A stretch of DNA of 64,000 nucleotides, from NCBI GenBank assembly GCA_016214695.1, contig JACRNY010000001.1:186001-250000 (forward strand), read 5' to 3'. The notes below the pieces were generated by a model that ran no database searches, had not been told where the DNA came from, and was given only the letters and a program-made list of their open reading frames with translations. Origin of the DNA: Nitrosomonadales bacterium. GTDB taxonomy: Bacteria; Pseudomonadota; Gammaproteobacteria; Burkholderiales; Gallionellaceae. The translations under genes were made by a program, and so were the position numbers. Every line of letters begins with the position of its first letter. The stretch's first letter is position 1. Positions 1-8,644 of the stretch are shown in pieces.

Positions 1-2
1 CG

Positions 3-752
3 CGCGGCGAGGAGCCGGTGATCTGGCTGTCGCCCAAAGCCAAGTTCGCCACTGGCAAATCCATACGCGGCGGCGTGCCGATCTGCTGGCCCTGGTTCGG
101 CCCGCACAAGTCCGACAGCAAATTGCCCGGCCACGGCTATGCCCGCACCGTGCCGTGGGATGTGCTGGAAACCAGGGCATTGGCGGACGGCTCCACCTTC
201 CTGCGCTTCGGTCTGGTCGAGAGCGACGCCACGCGTGCGCAATGGCCGCATGCCTCGACCGTGCAACTCGAAGTGACCGTGGGCAAAGCGCTGCGCGTGG
301 AGCTCGTCACCACCAATACCGGCAAGGCCGCGTTCGAACTCGGCGAGGCGCTGCACACCTATTTCCAGATCAGCGACGTCGCCAACATGACCATCCGCGG
401 GCTGGAGAACTGCGAGTATCTGGACAAGGTGAAGGATTTCGCGCGCTTCACGCAACAGGGCGGCATCGTCATCGAAAGCGAAGTGGATCGCGTGTATGTG
501 AACACCGGCGCTGACTGTGTCATCGAGGACAAAGGCCTGAAGCGCGCCATCCGCATCACCAAGCAGGGCAGCCGTTCCACCGTGGTGTGGAATCCGTGGA
601 CAGAGAAGGCCGAGAAGATGGGCGATTTCGGCCCGGCACTGCACCGCGACATGGTGTGCGTGGAAAGCGGCAATGCGCTGGAGAATGTGGTCACTCTGGC
701 GCCGGGCGAGACGCACAAGCTGGTGGCGGTGTATAGCGTGGAGAAACTGTAA
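3..752 (+). CDS. D-hexose-6-phosphate mutarotase (YeaD-like), 5' end missing
   Basis: Aldose-1-epimerase-like enzyme expected to interconvert the alpha and beta anomers of hexose 6-phosphates in the cytoplasm. The reading frame is open at the window edge: codons before the first in-frame GTG (base 18) still read RGEEPV, so the true start lies upstream. Family signatures are visible: SIRGGVPICWPWFG and GHGYARTVPW near the N-terminus, and VVWNPW...MGDFG...MVCVESGN near the C-terminus. About 249 residues are visible, while the family usually has about 290-300, so roughly 45 are missing. It ends in TAA and is followed by an inverted repeat and a terminator shared with efp. The family assignment is strong; the exact sugar phosphate is not known. 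Confidence 0.88.
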   Translation, partial: RGEEPVIWLSPKAKFATGKSIRGGVPICWPWFGPHKSDSKLPGHGYARTVPWDVLETRALADGSTFLRFGLVESDATRAQWPHASTVQLEVTVGKALRVELVTTNTGKAAFELGEALHTYFQISDVANMTIRGLENCEYLDKVKDFARFTQQGGIVIESEVDRVYVNTGADCVIEDKGLKRAIRITKQGSRSTVVWNPWTEKAEKMGDFGPALHRDMVCVESGNALENVVTLAPGETHKLVAVYSVEKL

Positions 753-761
753 ACCCAGCAA

Positions 762-847
762 TCCGCAGATTGCACAGATTCACGCCGATCAAACCCAACC
801 ATGCAGCCCTGGTTTTTGAAATCAGTTTAATCTGCGCAATCTGCGGA
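762..847. repeat. Dispersed inverted repeat (TCCGCAGATTGC type)
   Basis: The two arms are 762-780 and 829-847. The left arm reads TCCGCAGATTGCACAGATT and the right arm is its reverse complement except for one base. About 48 bases separate them. The arrangement resembles the short palindromic intergenic repeats found in many copies in betaproteobacterial genomes. It lies just before the mutarotase/efp terminator. Confidence 0.6.
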
Positions 848-853
848 CAAAAC

Positions 854-884
854 AAAAGAGCCGCTTCACAGCGGCTCTTTTTAT
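854..884. terminator. Bidirectional intrinsic terminator between the mutarotase gene and efp
   Basis: A perfect stem AAAGAGCCGC / GCGGCTCTTT with loop TTCACA is followed by a T-rich run on both strands. It sits between the convergent mutarotase and efp genes and can serve both. Confidence 0.85.
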
Positions 885-902
885 TGCTTCAGCGAAGCAG
901 GC

Positions 903-1469
903 TCAGTTGGCGCGCTTCTTGAACTCGTTGCTGCGGGTGTCGATCTCGATCCTGTCGCCGATCTCGATGAACGCAGCCACCGGCAGCTCAAAGCCGGAAC
1001 CCTTCAGTTTGGCCGGCTTCATCACCTTACCGGAAGTGTCGCCGCGCACGGCTGGCTCGGTGTATTCCACTTCGCGCACGATGGTGGTGGGCAGCTCGAC
1101 CGAGATGGCCTTGCCTTCGTAGAAGGTCACTTCGCACTTGTCTTCCATGCCGTCCATCAGGTAGTTCACCACGTCGCCGAGGTTCTCCTTCTCGACTTCA
1201 TACTGGTTGTACTCTTCATCCATGAACACGTACATCGGATCGGCGAAGTAGGAATAGGTGCACTCCTTCTTGTCGAGGATGATCTGGTCGAACTTGTCGT
1301 CGGCGGAATAGATCGCCTCGCTGGGTGCGTCGGTCAACAGGTTCTTGAACTTGAACTTCACCACCGAGCCACTGCGACCGGAACGGCTGTATTCACATTT
1401 CTGCACGACCAGCGGCTGGTCCTTGACCATCACCACGTTGCCGGCACGGAGTTCTTGAGCGATTTTCAT
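903..1469 (-). CDS. efp: Elongation factor P
   Basis: EF-P binds ribosomes stalled on polyproline stretches and stimulates peptide-bond formation. The 188-residue length is normal for the three-domain, tRNA-shaped family. The tip loop of domain I reads SRSGRSGS with Arg at position 32. This is the type that is rhamnosylated by EarP, not the Lys34 type that is beta-lysylated by EpmA. The earP gene lies 39 bases upstream on the same strand, so enzyme and substrate are probably co-transcribed. The C-terminal oligonucleotide-binding domain ends [19 protein letters not shown]. Transcription should stop at the hairpin at 854-884. Confidence 0.97.
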   Translation of the reverse strand: MKIAQELRAGNVVMVKDQPLVVQKCEYSRSGRSGSVVKFKFKNLLTDAPSEAIYSADDKFDQIILDKKECTYSYFADPMYVFMDEEYNQYEVEKENLGDVVNYLMDGMEDKCEVTFYEGKAISVELPTTIVREVEYTEPAVRGDTSGKVMKPAKLKGSGFELPVAAFIEIGDRIEIDTRSNEFKKRAN

Positions 1470-1508
1470 TTGAGTCTGCCTGAATGCTGGATTTCGAAGG
1501 CGCGCATT

Positions 1509-2648
1509 CTATGCAACTTGCCTGGAAAAAGCCAGCAAATTCAACGCAAGATTATTCTGCGCCAGCTGTTGTGCCCATGCCTTGCTACGCCCGGCCAGCA
1601 GGGCACGCTGCCCGATGAATCGCCGCCAGGCCCCGGCGATGTCAGCCCCGCCGTTCCAGGCCTGCCAGAGGTCGCGCACCGCCTGCGCCGCTTCGGGGGG
1701 CAAGCCTTCCGCATAACGCGCCCGCAGGGCCTCCAGTTTCTCCAGATGCACCCCGTCGTGCTGCGGATATATCTGCCAGATGAAGGGCTTGGCCGCCCAT
1801 TGCGCACGCACGCAGGAATCCTCCCCGCGCACGAAATTGACGTCGCAAGCCCACAACAACTCGTCATAGCGCTCCTGCTCGACGAAAGGCAATACATGCA
1901 CGCGCAGCTTGCCACGCTGCCAGACCTCGCCCGCCTTGCCGTCCCGCAATCCGAAATAGCCTGCCACCTGCGGTAGCGAGCGGCCTTCCGGCAACAGGCA
2001 GGTCACCAGGTGCGCGTCCTGCTCCCAGGTACGCAGCAATTCCACCATCGCCTCGTTCTCGTAACCGAACAGCGAGACCCGCAACTCGCCCGCCACGCGC
2101 TCCGGCACCCCCAGACCTTGCCAGTAACGTCCTTGCGCCCCGCTATCGGAAATAAAGGCATCGCGCCGCTCCAGCAGACCGCGCTCCAGCAGCAATCCGC
2201 CGGTCTTTTCCGTGAATCCCGGAAAGAAGAAATACTTTGTCAGCGGCAGTACCGGATGCGGCGAAGGCAAGCCGTGCACGCCATCCACCCAGCCCTCGGC
2301 GGACAGGTATTCAAGATTGAGCCAGACGGGCTTTTGCTGTTGCGCCGCCATCGCCATGACATAGCTTTCAGGCAACTTGCAGGCGAACGCCTCGATCACC
2401 AGATTGGCCGGGACGACCGCCCGGAGATCGGCGCCCCAGTGCCGCACCTCCACACCGCGACGATGCTGCGTCCCCAGAGCTGCATCCACCTCCGGACACA
2501 ACTTGCCGAAGCTGCGCAGGTCGTCCACCCAGAGCCTCACGTTCAAGCCATGCTCGTTCGCCAGTTGCCGCGCCAGACGCCAGCACACGCCGATGTCGCC
2601 GTAGTTATCGACAACCTTGCAGAAGATGTCGCAGGACTCACTCCGCAT
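1509..2648 (-). CDS. earP: EF-P Arg32 rhamnosyltransferase
   Basis: EarP transfers rhamnose from dTDP-L-rhamnose to Arg32 of EF-P, activating it. The N-terminus CDIFCKVVDNYGDIGVCWRLA carries the family signature, with Asp14 and Asp18 matching the two conserved aspartates. The C-terminal FVRGEDSCVRAQWA carries the conserved Glu and nucleotide-binding region. The protein has 379 residues from this ATG, normal for the family. An in-frame extension upstream (to base 2699) has no family similarity, so this start was chosen. The start overlaps the stop of the upstream permease gene by 11 bases, suggesting translational coupling. efp follows, matching the Arg32-type loop. Confidence 0.95.
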   Translation of the reverse strand: MRSESCDIFCKVVDNYGDIGVCWRLARQLANEHGLNVRLWVDDLRSFGKLCPEVDAALGTQHRRGVEVRHWGADLRAVVPANLVIEAFACKLPESYVMAMAAQQQKPVWLNLEYLSAEGWVDGVHGLPSPHPVLPLTKYFFFPGFTEKTGGLLLERGLLERRDAFISDSGAQGRYWQGLGVPERVAGELRVSLFGYENEAMVELLRTWEQDAHLVTCLLPEGRSLPQVAGYFGLRDGKAGEVWQRGKLRVHVLPFVEQERYDELLWACDVNFVRGEDSCVRAQWAAKPFIWQIYPQHDGVHLEKLEALRARYAEGLPPEAAQAVRDLWQAWNGGADIAGAWRRFIGQRALLAGRSKAWAQQLAQNNLALNLLAFSRQVA

Positions 2649-3837
2649 GCAGCGCCTCCACCGGATCGAGACGCGCTGCGCGCATGGCCGGGGCGACACC
2701 GGCTGCCAGTCCGATGGTAATGGCGGTCAGTTCCGCCAGCACGGCATACAGCCAGGGCGTATGCACCGGCAACGCCGGGAACAGCAAGTGCAGCCCCTGC
2801 GCGATACCGACGCCGAGCAACAATCCCAGCAGCCCGCCCAGCGCGGAGAGGAACATGGCTTCGCTCAGGAACAGCACCAGCACCTGCTTCTCGCGTGCAC
2901 CCAGTGCGCGCAGCAGGCCGATCTCGGCGGTGCGTTCGGTGACGGCCATGGTCATGATGGTGAGGATGCCGACCGCACCGACCAGCAGCGAGATGCCGCC
3001 CAGCGCGCCAACGGCGAAGGTGAGGATATCGAGCACCGAGCTCAGCACTTCCAGCGCCTGCTCCTGCGAGATGATGGTGAAGTCCTCGCGCCCGTGCCGC
3101 TCGATCATGCGCTCCTTGATCAGCCGGATCATGGTGTCTGCAGGCACGTCCGCGCGGTAGCTGACGTTGACCTCCATCAGCCCGGAGCGGTTGAACAACT
3201 CCATCGCGCGCGCCGCCGGGATGAACACCGTATCGTCCATGTCCATGCCGAGGATCTGCCCTTTCGACTCCATCACGCCGACCACGCGATAGCGCTGGCC
3301 GCCGATGCGCAGATAGGTGCCGAGCGGACTTCTGCTTCCATACAGCTCTTGCTGAATCTTGGCGCCGATCACCACCTGCGCACGCGCCTGTTCATCGTCG
3401 GCATCGGTCCAGAAACCGCCGCTCTGCACCTTCATGGTGAACGCCTTGCTGAAATCGCGCCCTTCGCCCAGCACCATGGTGCGCCGCGTCCGCCCCTCGA
3501 AGCGCACCTCGGCGTTACCGACCAGACCGGGGATCACGTACTGCACATAAGGCAGACGGCGCAGGGCATCGGCATCCTCCAGCGTCACCTGGCGCACCGA
3601 ACCGAAGATGCCGACGTTGCCGCCCTGGGTCTGCGTCTTGCCCGGCTGCACGCTGATGATGTTGGTGCCGAACTGCGAGAACTCGGCCAGCATGAACTGA
3701 TGCAACCCTTCGCCGATGGAAGTGAGCAGGATGACCGCCGCGATACCGATGGCGATGCCCAGCCCGGTGAGGAAACTGCGCATCCGGTAGGTGAGGAAAC
3801 TTGAACTGGTCAGCGTGATGAGGTCGCGCAGGTACAT
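2638..3837 (-). CDS. MacB-like ABC transporter permease (second of pair)
   Basis: FtsX/MacB-type permease of 399 residues. There is one N-terminal membrane segment (about residues 22-42), a large periplasmic MacB_PCD domain, and three C-terminal membrane segments. The cytoplasmic coupling motif AEIGLLRALGAREKQV and the C-terminal RAARLDPVEALHAE are typical. It follows the sister permease by 3 bases and probably forms a heterodimer with it, driven by the separate ATPase encoded upstream. The adaptor gene in the operon points to a MacAB-type tripartite pump rather than a LolCDE lipoprotein sorter. The substrate is unknown and no TolC-like outer-membrane gene is in view. Confidence 0.9.
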   Translation of the reverse strand: MYLRDLITLTSSSFLTYRMRSFLTGLGIAIGIAAVILLTSIGEGLHQFMLAEFSQFGTNIISVQPGKTQTQGGNVGIFGSVRQVTLEDADALRRLPYVQYVIPGLVGNAEVRFEGRTRRTMVLGEGRDFSKAFTMKVQSGGFWTDADDEQARAQVVIGAKIQQELYGSRSPLGTYLRIGGQRYRVVGVMESKGQILGMDMDDTVFIPAARAMELFNRSGLMEVNVSYRADVPADTMIRLIKERMIERHGREDFTIISQEQALEVLSSVLDILTFAVGALGGISLLVGAVGILTIMTMAVTERTAEIGLLRALGAREKQVLVLFLSEAMFLSALGGLLGLLLGVGIAQGLHLLFPALPVHTPWLYAVLAELTAITIGLAAGVAPAMRAARLDPVEALHAE

Positions 3838-3840
3838 GGC

Positions 3841-5049
3841 TTACTTCCCCGCCAATGCGGCCACCGGATCGAGTCGCGCCGCACGCCGCGCCGGCCATAC
3901 ACTGAACAGCACCCCGGTGCCAAGTGCGGTCAGGGTCGCCGCCAGCACCGCCCACCACGGCGGCGACACCGGCAGCATCGGATAGACCTTGCCGATGATG
4001 AAACTGCCCATGTAGCCCAGCGCCAGTCCGGCCACGCTGCCAACGCCGGAGAGCAGCACCGCCTCGGCGAAGAACAGGTGACGGATCTGTCTGGCGGGCG
4101 CACCCAGCGCCTTGAGCAGGCCGATCTCCCTGATGCGCTGCGCCACGGCGATCAGCATCACATTCATGATGAGTACACCGGCTACGGCCAGGCTGATGGC
4201 GGCGATGCCGCCCACCGCCATGGTGAGCGCGGTGAGGATGCGGTCGAAGGTCTGCAATATCGCATCCTGGGTGATGACGGTGACGTCGCGTTCGCCGCTG
4301 TGGCGCTGCACCATGATCTTTTCCGCCTCGCTCACGGCAGCCTCGATGGCGTCGCGGTTCTTGGCCTCGATCAGCACGCGGAACAGGCTGGTTGTGTTGA
4401 ACAACTGGTGCGCGGTGGCGACCGGGATGATCACCAGGTCGTCGGTGCGCATGCCCATGGATTCGCCCTGCGAGGCCAGCACGCCGATGACGCGGAAGCG
4501 CCGGTCGCCGAGCCGCACCGATTGGCCGACCGCCTGCTCGTTGCCGAACAGTTCGCGCTTGATCGCGTTGCCCAGCACGCATACCGAAGCGCTGTCGTGC
4601 AGGTCGCCCGGCGGCAGGAAACTGCCGACCGCGATGCTCATGTGGCGTATCCCGAGCATGTCGGAGGATGAGCCCGCCACCACCACTTCGCGATTGAGCG
4701 CACCGCGCGAGATGGTGGCGGAACCGACGGTCAGCGGCGCGATGCGCTTGATGGCGCGGCTACGCAGCAGCGCCTGCGCATCGTCCAGCGTGATGTCGCG
4801 CGGCGTCTGCCCGGACATCAGGCCGGGGCCGACGCCGGCGGTCTCGGTGCGCCCCGGCAGCACGATGACGAGATTGGTGCCGAGGGAGGAGAACTGGTCG
4901 ATCACATAACGGCGTGCACCCTCCCCCAATGCGGTGAGCACCACCACCGCGGCGACACCGATGGACATCGCCAGCATCATCAGCAGCGTGCGCGTCGGGC
5001 TGCCGCGCAGGCTGCCGGACGCAAACTGCAATGTGTCGGCGAGTTTCAT
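3841..5049 (-). CDS. MacB-like ABC transporter permease (first of pair)
   Basis: This 402-residue FtsX/MacB-type permease has the same layout as its downstream neighbour: an N-terminal membrane helix, a periplasmic core domain (about residues 45-270) and three C-terminal helices. The coupling motif REIGLLKALGAPARQI and the end RRAARLDPVAALAGK are family hallmarks. It is clearly diverged from the neighbouring permease, so this looks like an old duplication giving a heterodimer. Its start overlaps the ATPase stop by four bases (ATGA). Export through the inner membrane, with energy from the ATPase, is inferred from family and context. Confidence 0.9.
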   Translation of the reverse strand: MKLADTLQFASGSLRGSPTRTLLMMLAMSIGVAAVVVLTALGEGARRYVIDQFSSLGTNLVIVLPGRTETAGVGPGLMSGQTPRDITLDDAQALLRSRAIKRIAPLTVGSATISRGALNREVVVAGSSSDMLGIRHMSIAVGSFLPPGDLHDSASVCVLGNAIKRELFGNEQAVGQSVRLGDRRFRVIGVLASQGESMGMRTDDLVIIPVATAHQLFNTTSLFRVLIEAKNRDAIEAAVSEAEKIMVQRHSGERDVTVITQDAILQTFDRILTALTMAVGGIAAISLAVAGVLIMNVMLIAVAQRIREIGLLKALGAPARQIRHLFFAEAVLLSGVGSVAGLALGYMGSFIIGKVYPMLPVSPPWWAVLAATLTALGTGVLFSVWPARRAARLDPVAALAGK

Positions 5050-5726
5050 TTTTCCTGGCGTTCGTCCGAGATGATGCGCCCGTCCAGCATGTGGATGCAG
5101 CGGTGCGCACGCGCCCCGATCTCGGCGTCATGGGTCACCAGCACCAGCGTGATGCCCTGTTCCAGCAAGCCTTCCAGCAGCTTGAGCACCTCCCAGCCGG
5201 TGTTGCGGTCGAGATTGCCGGTGGGTTCGTCGGCGAGCAGCACGGTGGGGTTCATCACGGTGGCACGCGCGATGGCCACGCGCTGGCGCTGGCCGCCGGA
5301 GAGCTGGTCGGGCTTGTGGTCGGCACGATCCGACAAGCCATAGTTCTGCATCAGCACCCGCACCCGCGCATTGCGTTCCTCCGCGGGGATGCCGGCAAGG
5401 ATCATCGGCAATTCGACGTTCTGTGCGGCAGTAAGGCGCGGCACCAGATGAAAGGACTGGAACACAAAGCCGATCTTCTCGCGGCGCACCCGCGCCTGCT
5501 GTTCGTCGTTCAGTTCGGTGACATTGCCACCATCCAGCAGATAGGTGCCGGAACTCGGCCGGTCGAGCAGGCCGAGCATGTTGAGCATGGTGGACTTGCC
5601 GGAGCCGGACGGCCCCATGATGGAGATGTACTCGCCCGCGTCGAGACGCAGGTCGATATCGCGCAGCGCCGCGACTTGCTGGTCGCCGACGGTGAAGGTG
5701 CGGCAGACGTTCTGCAGTTCGATCAT
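5046..5726 (-). CDS. ABC transporter ATP-binding protein (MacB/LolD type)
   Basis: Cytoplasmic ATPase of 226 residues. Visible motifs are Walker A GPSGSGKS (38-45), the Q-loop in FVFQSFHL, signature LSGGQ, Walker B LLADEPTGNLD and the H-loop VTHD. In classical MacB the ATPase is fused to the permease. Here it is a separate protein serving two permeases. It overlaps the adaptor stop and the first permease start by four bases each (ATGA), so the four exporter genes are tightly coupled. Confidence 0.95.
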   Translation of the reverse strand: MIELQNVCRTFTVGDQQVAALRDIDLRLDAGEYISIMGPSGSGKSTMLNMLGLLDRPSSGTYLLDGGNVTELNDEQQARVRREKIGFVFQSFHLVPRLTAAQNVELPMILAGIPAEERNARVRVLMQNYGLSDRADHKPDQLSGGQRQRVAIARATVMNPTVLLADEPTGNLDRNTGWEVLKLLEGLLEQGITLVLVTHDAEIGARAHRCIHMLDGRIISDERQEK

Positions 5727-6904
5727 TGCGCGGGTTTGGCTTCTTCCGGCACGACGCGCACACCCGCTTTCACGCCCGGCCTGTCCAACGAAGACACGAT
5801 GCGATCCCCCTCCTCCAGGCCGGAGGCCACCTCGACATATTCCCAGTTGGACAGGCCGGTGGTCAGCTTGCGCTCTTCCAGCACGCCCTTGCTGCCATAC
5901 AGCAGCACACGATTGCCTTCCAGCAAAGTCTGGGTCGGAATGCGCGGCACCTGGGTGCGCACATCGTGGATGATCTCGACGTCGGCGCTGTAGCCCACCA
6001 GCAGATTGTCGCTCTTGGCGAGCTTGTCGAATTCGACTTCCACTTCGACGGTGCGCGCCTGTTTCTCCAGATCGAGTACATAGGGCGCGATGCGCCGCAC
6101 CTTGCCGCCAAAGGTGCGTCCCTTGATCGCATCCAGCGTGATGCGGCTGCGCTGTCCGACCTTGAGTTTGGACGCGTCCACTTCATCGATGGGCGCACTC
6201 ACATACAGGCAGCTGTCGTCGATCAGGTCGATGGCGGGCAGGGTCAGAATGCCGGGCGGAGACGGCGTGGCGTATTCGCCGAGTTCGCCGCTGATGTCGG
6301 CCACGATGCCGTCGAACGGCGCGCGCAGCACCATGCGCTCCAGCCCGGCACGCGCCAGCGAGATGCGCGACCTGCTCTGCTCGATATCGCCCTTGGCCGA
6401 GGCGCAGGCGGACTGGCGTGCCGAGGCATCTGTGAGCGCGCGGTCGAGCTGTTGCGCCGAGATGAAACCCTTGTCGCGCAGTTCCTGCGAACGCACGGCA
6501 TCGCGTTGCGCGGCATCGGCCAGCGTGCAAACCTCATCCACCCGCGTCAGCGAGACCTTGAGCTGTTCCTGGGCTAGGCGTTCCTGAGCATGCAGGTCGT
6601 TGTCCCACAGCTCCAACAACACCGCGCCCTTCTTCACGCGGTCTCCCTTCTTCACTTTCAGCTTGGCGATCTGCCCGCCCGCCGAGGGCGACATCTTGGC
6701 GCGGCGGCAGGCATTTACCGTGCCCGCACGTGTGTTGCTCACCGAAGCTTCGACGGTGCCGCGCTCCACTGTCTGCAACACGACGGTGATCGGTTTGCTG
6801 CGCGTGAGGAAGCCGACCGCTGTCACGATGGCGACTGCCGCAAGTGCAATGATTCCGATCTTTTTGAAATTGCGAGGAAGCTTGCTGAGTTGCGGGAAAG
6901 TCAT
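5723..6904 (-). CDS. Periplasmic adaptor subunit (MacA/HlyD-like)
   Basis: Membrane-fusion protein of 393 residues. It has an N-terminal anchor helix (about residues 15-34), a biotinyl-lipoyl-like half-motif (AGGQIAKLKVKKGDRVKKG), an alpha-helical hairpin rich in Gln/Arg/Ala, the second half-motif (VLRAPFDGIVADI), then beta-barrel and membrane-proximal domains. It would link the inner-membrane permeases to an outer-membrane channel. The ribosome site AGGAG lies a few bases before the ATG. It is the first gene of the exporter operon that runs on into earP-efp, and tRNA-Thr lies just upstream on the same strand. Confidence 0.92.
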   Translation of the reverse strand: MTFPQLSKLPRNFKKIGIIALAAVAIVTAVGFLTRSKPITVVLQTVERGTVEASVSNTRAGTVNACRRAKMSPSAGGQIAKLKVKKGDRVKKGAVLLELWDNDLHAQERLAQEQLKVSLTRVDEVCTLADAAQRDAVRSQELRDKGFISAQQLDRALTDASARQSACASAKGDIEQSRSRISLARAGLERMVLRAPFDGIVADISGELGEYATPSPPGILTLPAIDLIDDSCLYVSAPIDEVDASKLKVGQRSRITLDAIKGRTFGGKVRRIAPYVLDLEKQARTVEVEVEFDKLAKSDNLLVGYSADVEIIHDVRTQVPRIPTQTLLEGNRVLLYGSKGVLEERKLTTGLSNWEYVEVASGLEEGDRIVSSLDRPGVKAGVRVVPEEAKPAQ

Positions 6905-6946
6905 TGAAGCTCCTGACTGTTCGCTGCCTGAGTGGGAAAACGAAAA

Positions 6947-7022
6947 TGGTGCCGACGACCGGGATCGAACTGGTGACCTACGCGTTACGAGTGCGTTGCT
7001 CTACCTACTGAGCTACGTCGGC
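6947..7022 (-). tRNA. tRNA-Thr (anticodon CGT)
   Basis: The reverse strand folds as a cloverleaf. Acceptor GCCGACG pairs with CGTCGGC. The D arm is in AGCTCAGTAGGTAGAGC, the anticodon loop is CTCGTAA (anticodon CGT, reading ACG), and the T arm contains GTTCGATCC. The CCA end is encoded. The last pair of the anticodon stem (31-39) is A-C rather than Watson-Crick. The gene lies 42 bases upstream of the exporter adaptor gene and may share a transcript with it or with thiO. Confidence 0.95.
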
Positions 7023-7066
7023 GTTCCGGGGAAATTATAAGCGGAGAGCTCCCGGCGCAGCAATGT

Positions 7067-8107
7067 TTAACGCCAAATATAAGGCGATACATCGAATGGC
7101 TGTGCGGTGCCATTCATGGTGTTCAACAGCGCCTCGACGCTCGCCGGCGACATGGTCACGCCGTAACGGAAATGCCCGCTATTGATGTACAGGTTCGGCA
7201 GTTCCGGGTGGCGGCCGATGGTGGGGATGCTGGCGGGAGAAGCGGGCCGCAGCCCGGCCCAATGCTTGATGACCGGCATGCCGCGCAAGGCTGGCAGCAG
7301 CACTTCGGCGCGCTGCCGCAACATGGCATGCGCCTCTGCGGTGGTGCTCTTGTCGAAACCGACATCCTCCAGCGTGCTGCCGACCAGCAGATGACCATCC
7401 TGGCGCGGGATCAGATAGAGGTTCTGCTGCAGCAGGATGTGCGGCAACGGCGGTGTGTCGAACTTGAACAGCAGCATCTGCCCGCGGACCGGCTTGATCT
7501 CGACATGCAGGGCATGCTCGCCCAGCAATTTCCGACTCCAGGCCCCGGCAGTCACGACATAGGAGCCAGCGCTGAAATCCCCCTGTGTCGTCGCCAGATG
7601 GTCGACCCTTCCGGCTTTGGCGACGATCTCGCTGACTTCGCACTGCTCGACGATGCGCCCGCCCAGCATTTCCACCCTGGCACGCAACGCCTGCAGCAGG
7701 CGCGGATTGCGCGCCTGGGCGACTTCCGGCAGCAATATGCCGCCCTCGCGTTCTTCCGCCCTCATCCCGTGCGCCGCACACCAGCGCAACGCGGCCGGCA
7801 CGTCGAACGGCGGCAACACCAGCATGCCGCAACGCCGATACTGCGGGTCTATGCCCGTGGTCTGCTGCAGCATCCCGGCCATCTCGCCAAACATCGCCAT
7901 GCCGCGCATGGCCAGCCGGTTCAATTCGTCGGGGTAGTCCCAGGGACACAACGGTGACAGGATGCCACCTCCCGCCCAGGAGGACTCCCGCCCGACCGAA
8001 CCCTGCTCCAGCAGGGTCACAGACCTGCCCTGGCTCAACAGCGCCCCTGCCGTCGCCAGCCCAAGAGCCCCGCCGCCCACCACAATGCACTCGGAATCCA
8101 AAATCAC
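7067..8107 (-). CDS. thiO: Glycine oxidase ThiO (FAD-dependent)
   Basis: DAO-family flavoenzyme of 346 residues. It is expected to oxidise glycine to the imine needed for the thiazole ring of thiamine. The N-terminal Rossmann motif VVGGGALGLATAGALL binds FAD. The segment ESSWAGGGILSPL and the C-terminal HWAGLRPASPASIPTIG and GHFRYGVTMSP are typical of ThiO. The start codon is GTG (V-I-L-D), next to the FAD motif. No other thi gene and no TPP riboswitch is visible nearby. It is divergent from the pilin operon. Confidence 0.9.
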   Translation of the reverse strand: MILDSECIVVGGGALGLATAGALLSQGRSVTLLEQGSVGRESSWAGGGILSPLCPWDYPDELNRLAMRGMAMFGEMAGMLQQTTGIDPQYRRCGMLVLPPFDVPAALRWCAAHGMRAEEREGGILLPEVAQARNPRLLQALRARVEMLGGRIVEQCEVSEIVAKAGRVDHLATTQGDFSAGSYVVTAGAWSRKLLGEHALHVEIKPVRGQMLLFKFDTPPLPHILLQQNLYLIPRQDGHLLVGSTLEDVGFDKSTTAEAHAMLRQRAEVLLPALRGMPVIKHWAGLRPASPASIPTIGRHPELPNLYINSGHFRYGVTMSPASVEALLNTMNGTAQPFDVSPYIWR

Positions 8108-8153
8108 TTACCCTTCACTGCCGCTGGTCTGGCAAAATGTCCGCTCATCGGTT

Positions 8154-8180
8154 TTGACTGGCCGCACCGATACCTATTGT
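8154..8180 (+). promoter_or_regulatory. Possible sigma-70 promoter of the minor-pilin operon
   Basis: TTGACT (8154-8159) and TATTGT (8175-8180) are separated by 15 bases, which is shorter than ideal. It lies in the 108-base gap between thiO and the first pilin gene. No good sigma-54 (GG-N10-GC) element was seen, although many pilin genes use one. Low confidence. Confidence 0.3.
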
Positions 8181-8215
8181 TTTAACTTTCGTATTACAAA
8201 ACCTGGGAGTGCAAC

Positions 8216-8644
8216 ATGAAACTGCAATCTGGCTTTTCGCTTGTTGAATTACTCATTGTCGTCGCCATCGTCGGCGTCCTGGCATCGGTGGCGTTGCCCG
8301 CCTATCAGGACTATATCATCCGCGGGAACCTGGTAGAAGCCACGTCGGCACTCTCCGAGGCCCGCATCAAGATGGAACAGTACTATCAGGACAACCGGAC
8401 ATATGACACCGGTGATGGAACGACCTGCCCGGCGACCATCGTCGCCGCCACCACGAACTTCGATTACACCTGCTCCGCACTTACCGCAACGACCTATACG
8501 ATCACGGCGACCGGCAAGAACTCCGTGTCCGACTTCGCTTTCACTATTGACCAGCGCAACGCCAAGAGAACGACCGCGCTCAAATCGGGCTGGGGAACTC
8601 CGCCGATGGATTGCTGGGTCGCAAAGAAAGGAGATGCGTGTTGA
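8216..8644 (+). CDS. pilE: Type IV pilin PilE-like (minor pilin)
   Basis: Prepilin of 142 residues with a short leader MKLQSG cleaved before Phe, then the class IVa N-terminus FSLVELLIVVAIVGVLASVA with Glu5 of the mature form. The globular domain has four cysteines, including a C-terminal pair (DCW...DAC) that could form the D-region disulphide. Ribosome site GGGAG precedes the ATG. It opens the minor-pilin operon and overlaps the start of the next gene. Its position suggests a minor or accessory pilin rather than the bulk pilin, but that cannot be decided from sequence alone. Confidence 0.85.
   Translation: MKLQSGFSLVELLIVVAIVGVLASVALPAYQDYIIRGNLVEATSALSEARIKMEQYYQDNRTYDTGDGTTCPATIVAATTNFDYTCSALTATTYTITATGKNSVSDFAFTIDQRNAKRTTALKSGWGTPPMDCWVAKKGDAC

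Noticed and set aside
8108-8215. TPP riboswitch near thiO
   Set aside because: No conserved CUGAGA-type element was found in the leader on the reverse strand.
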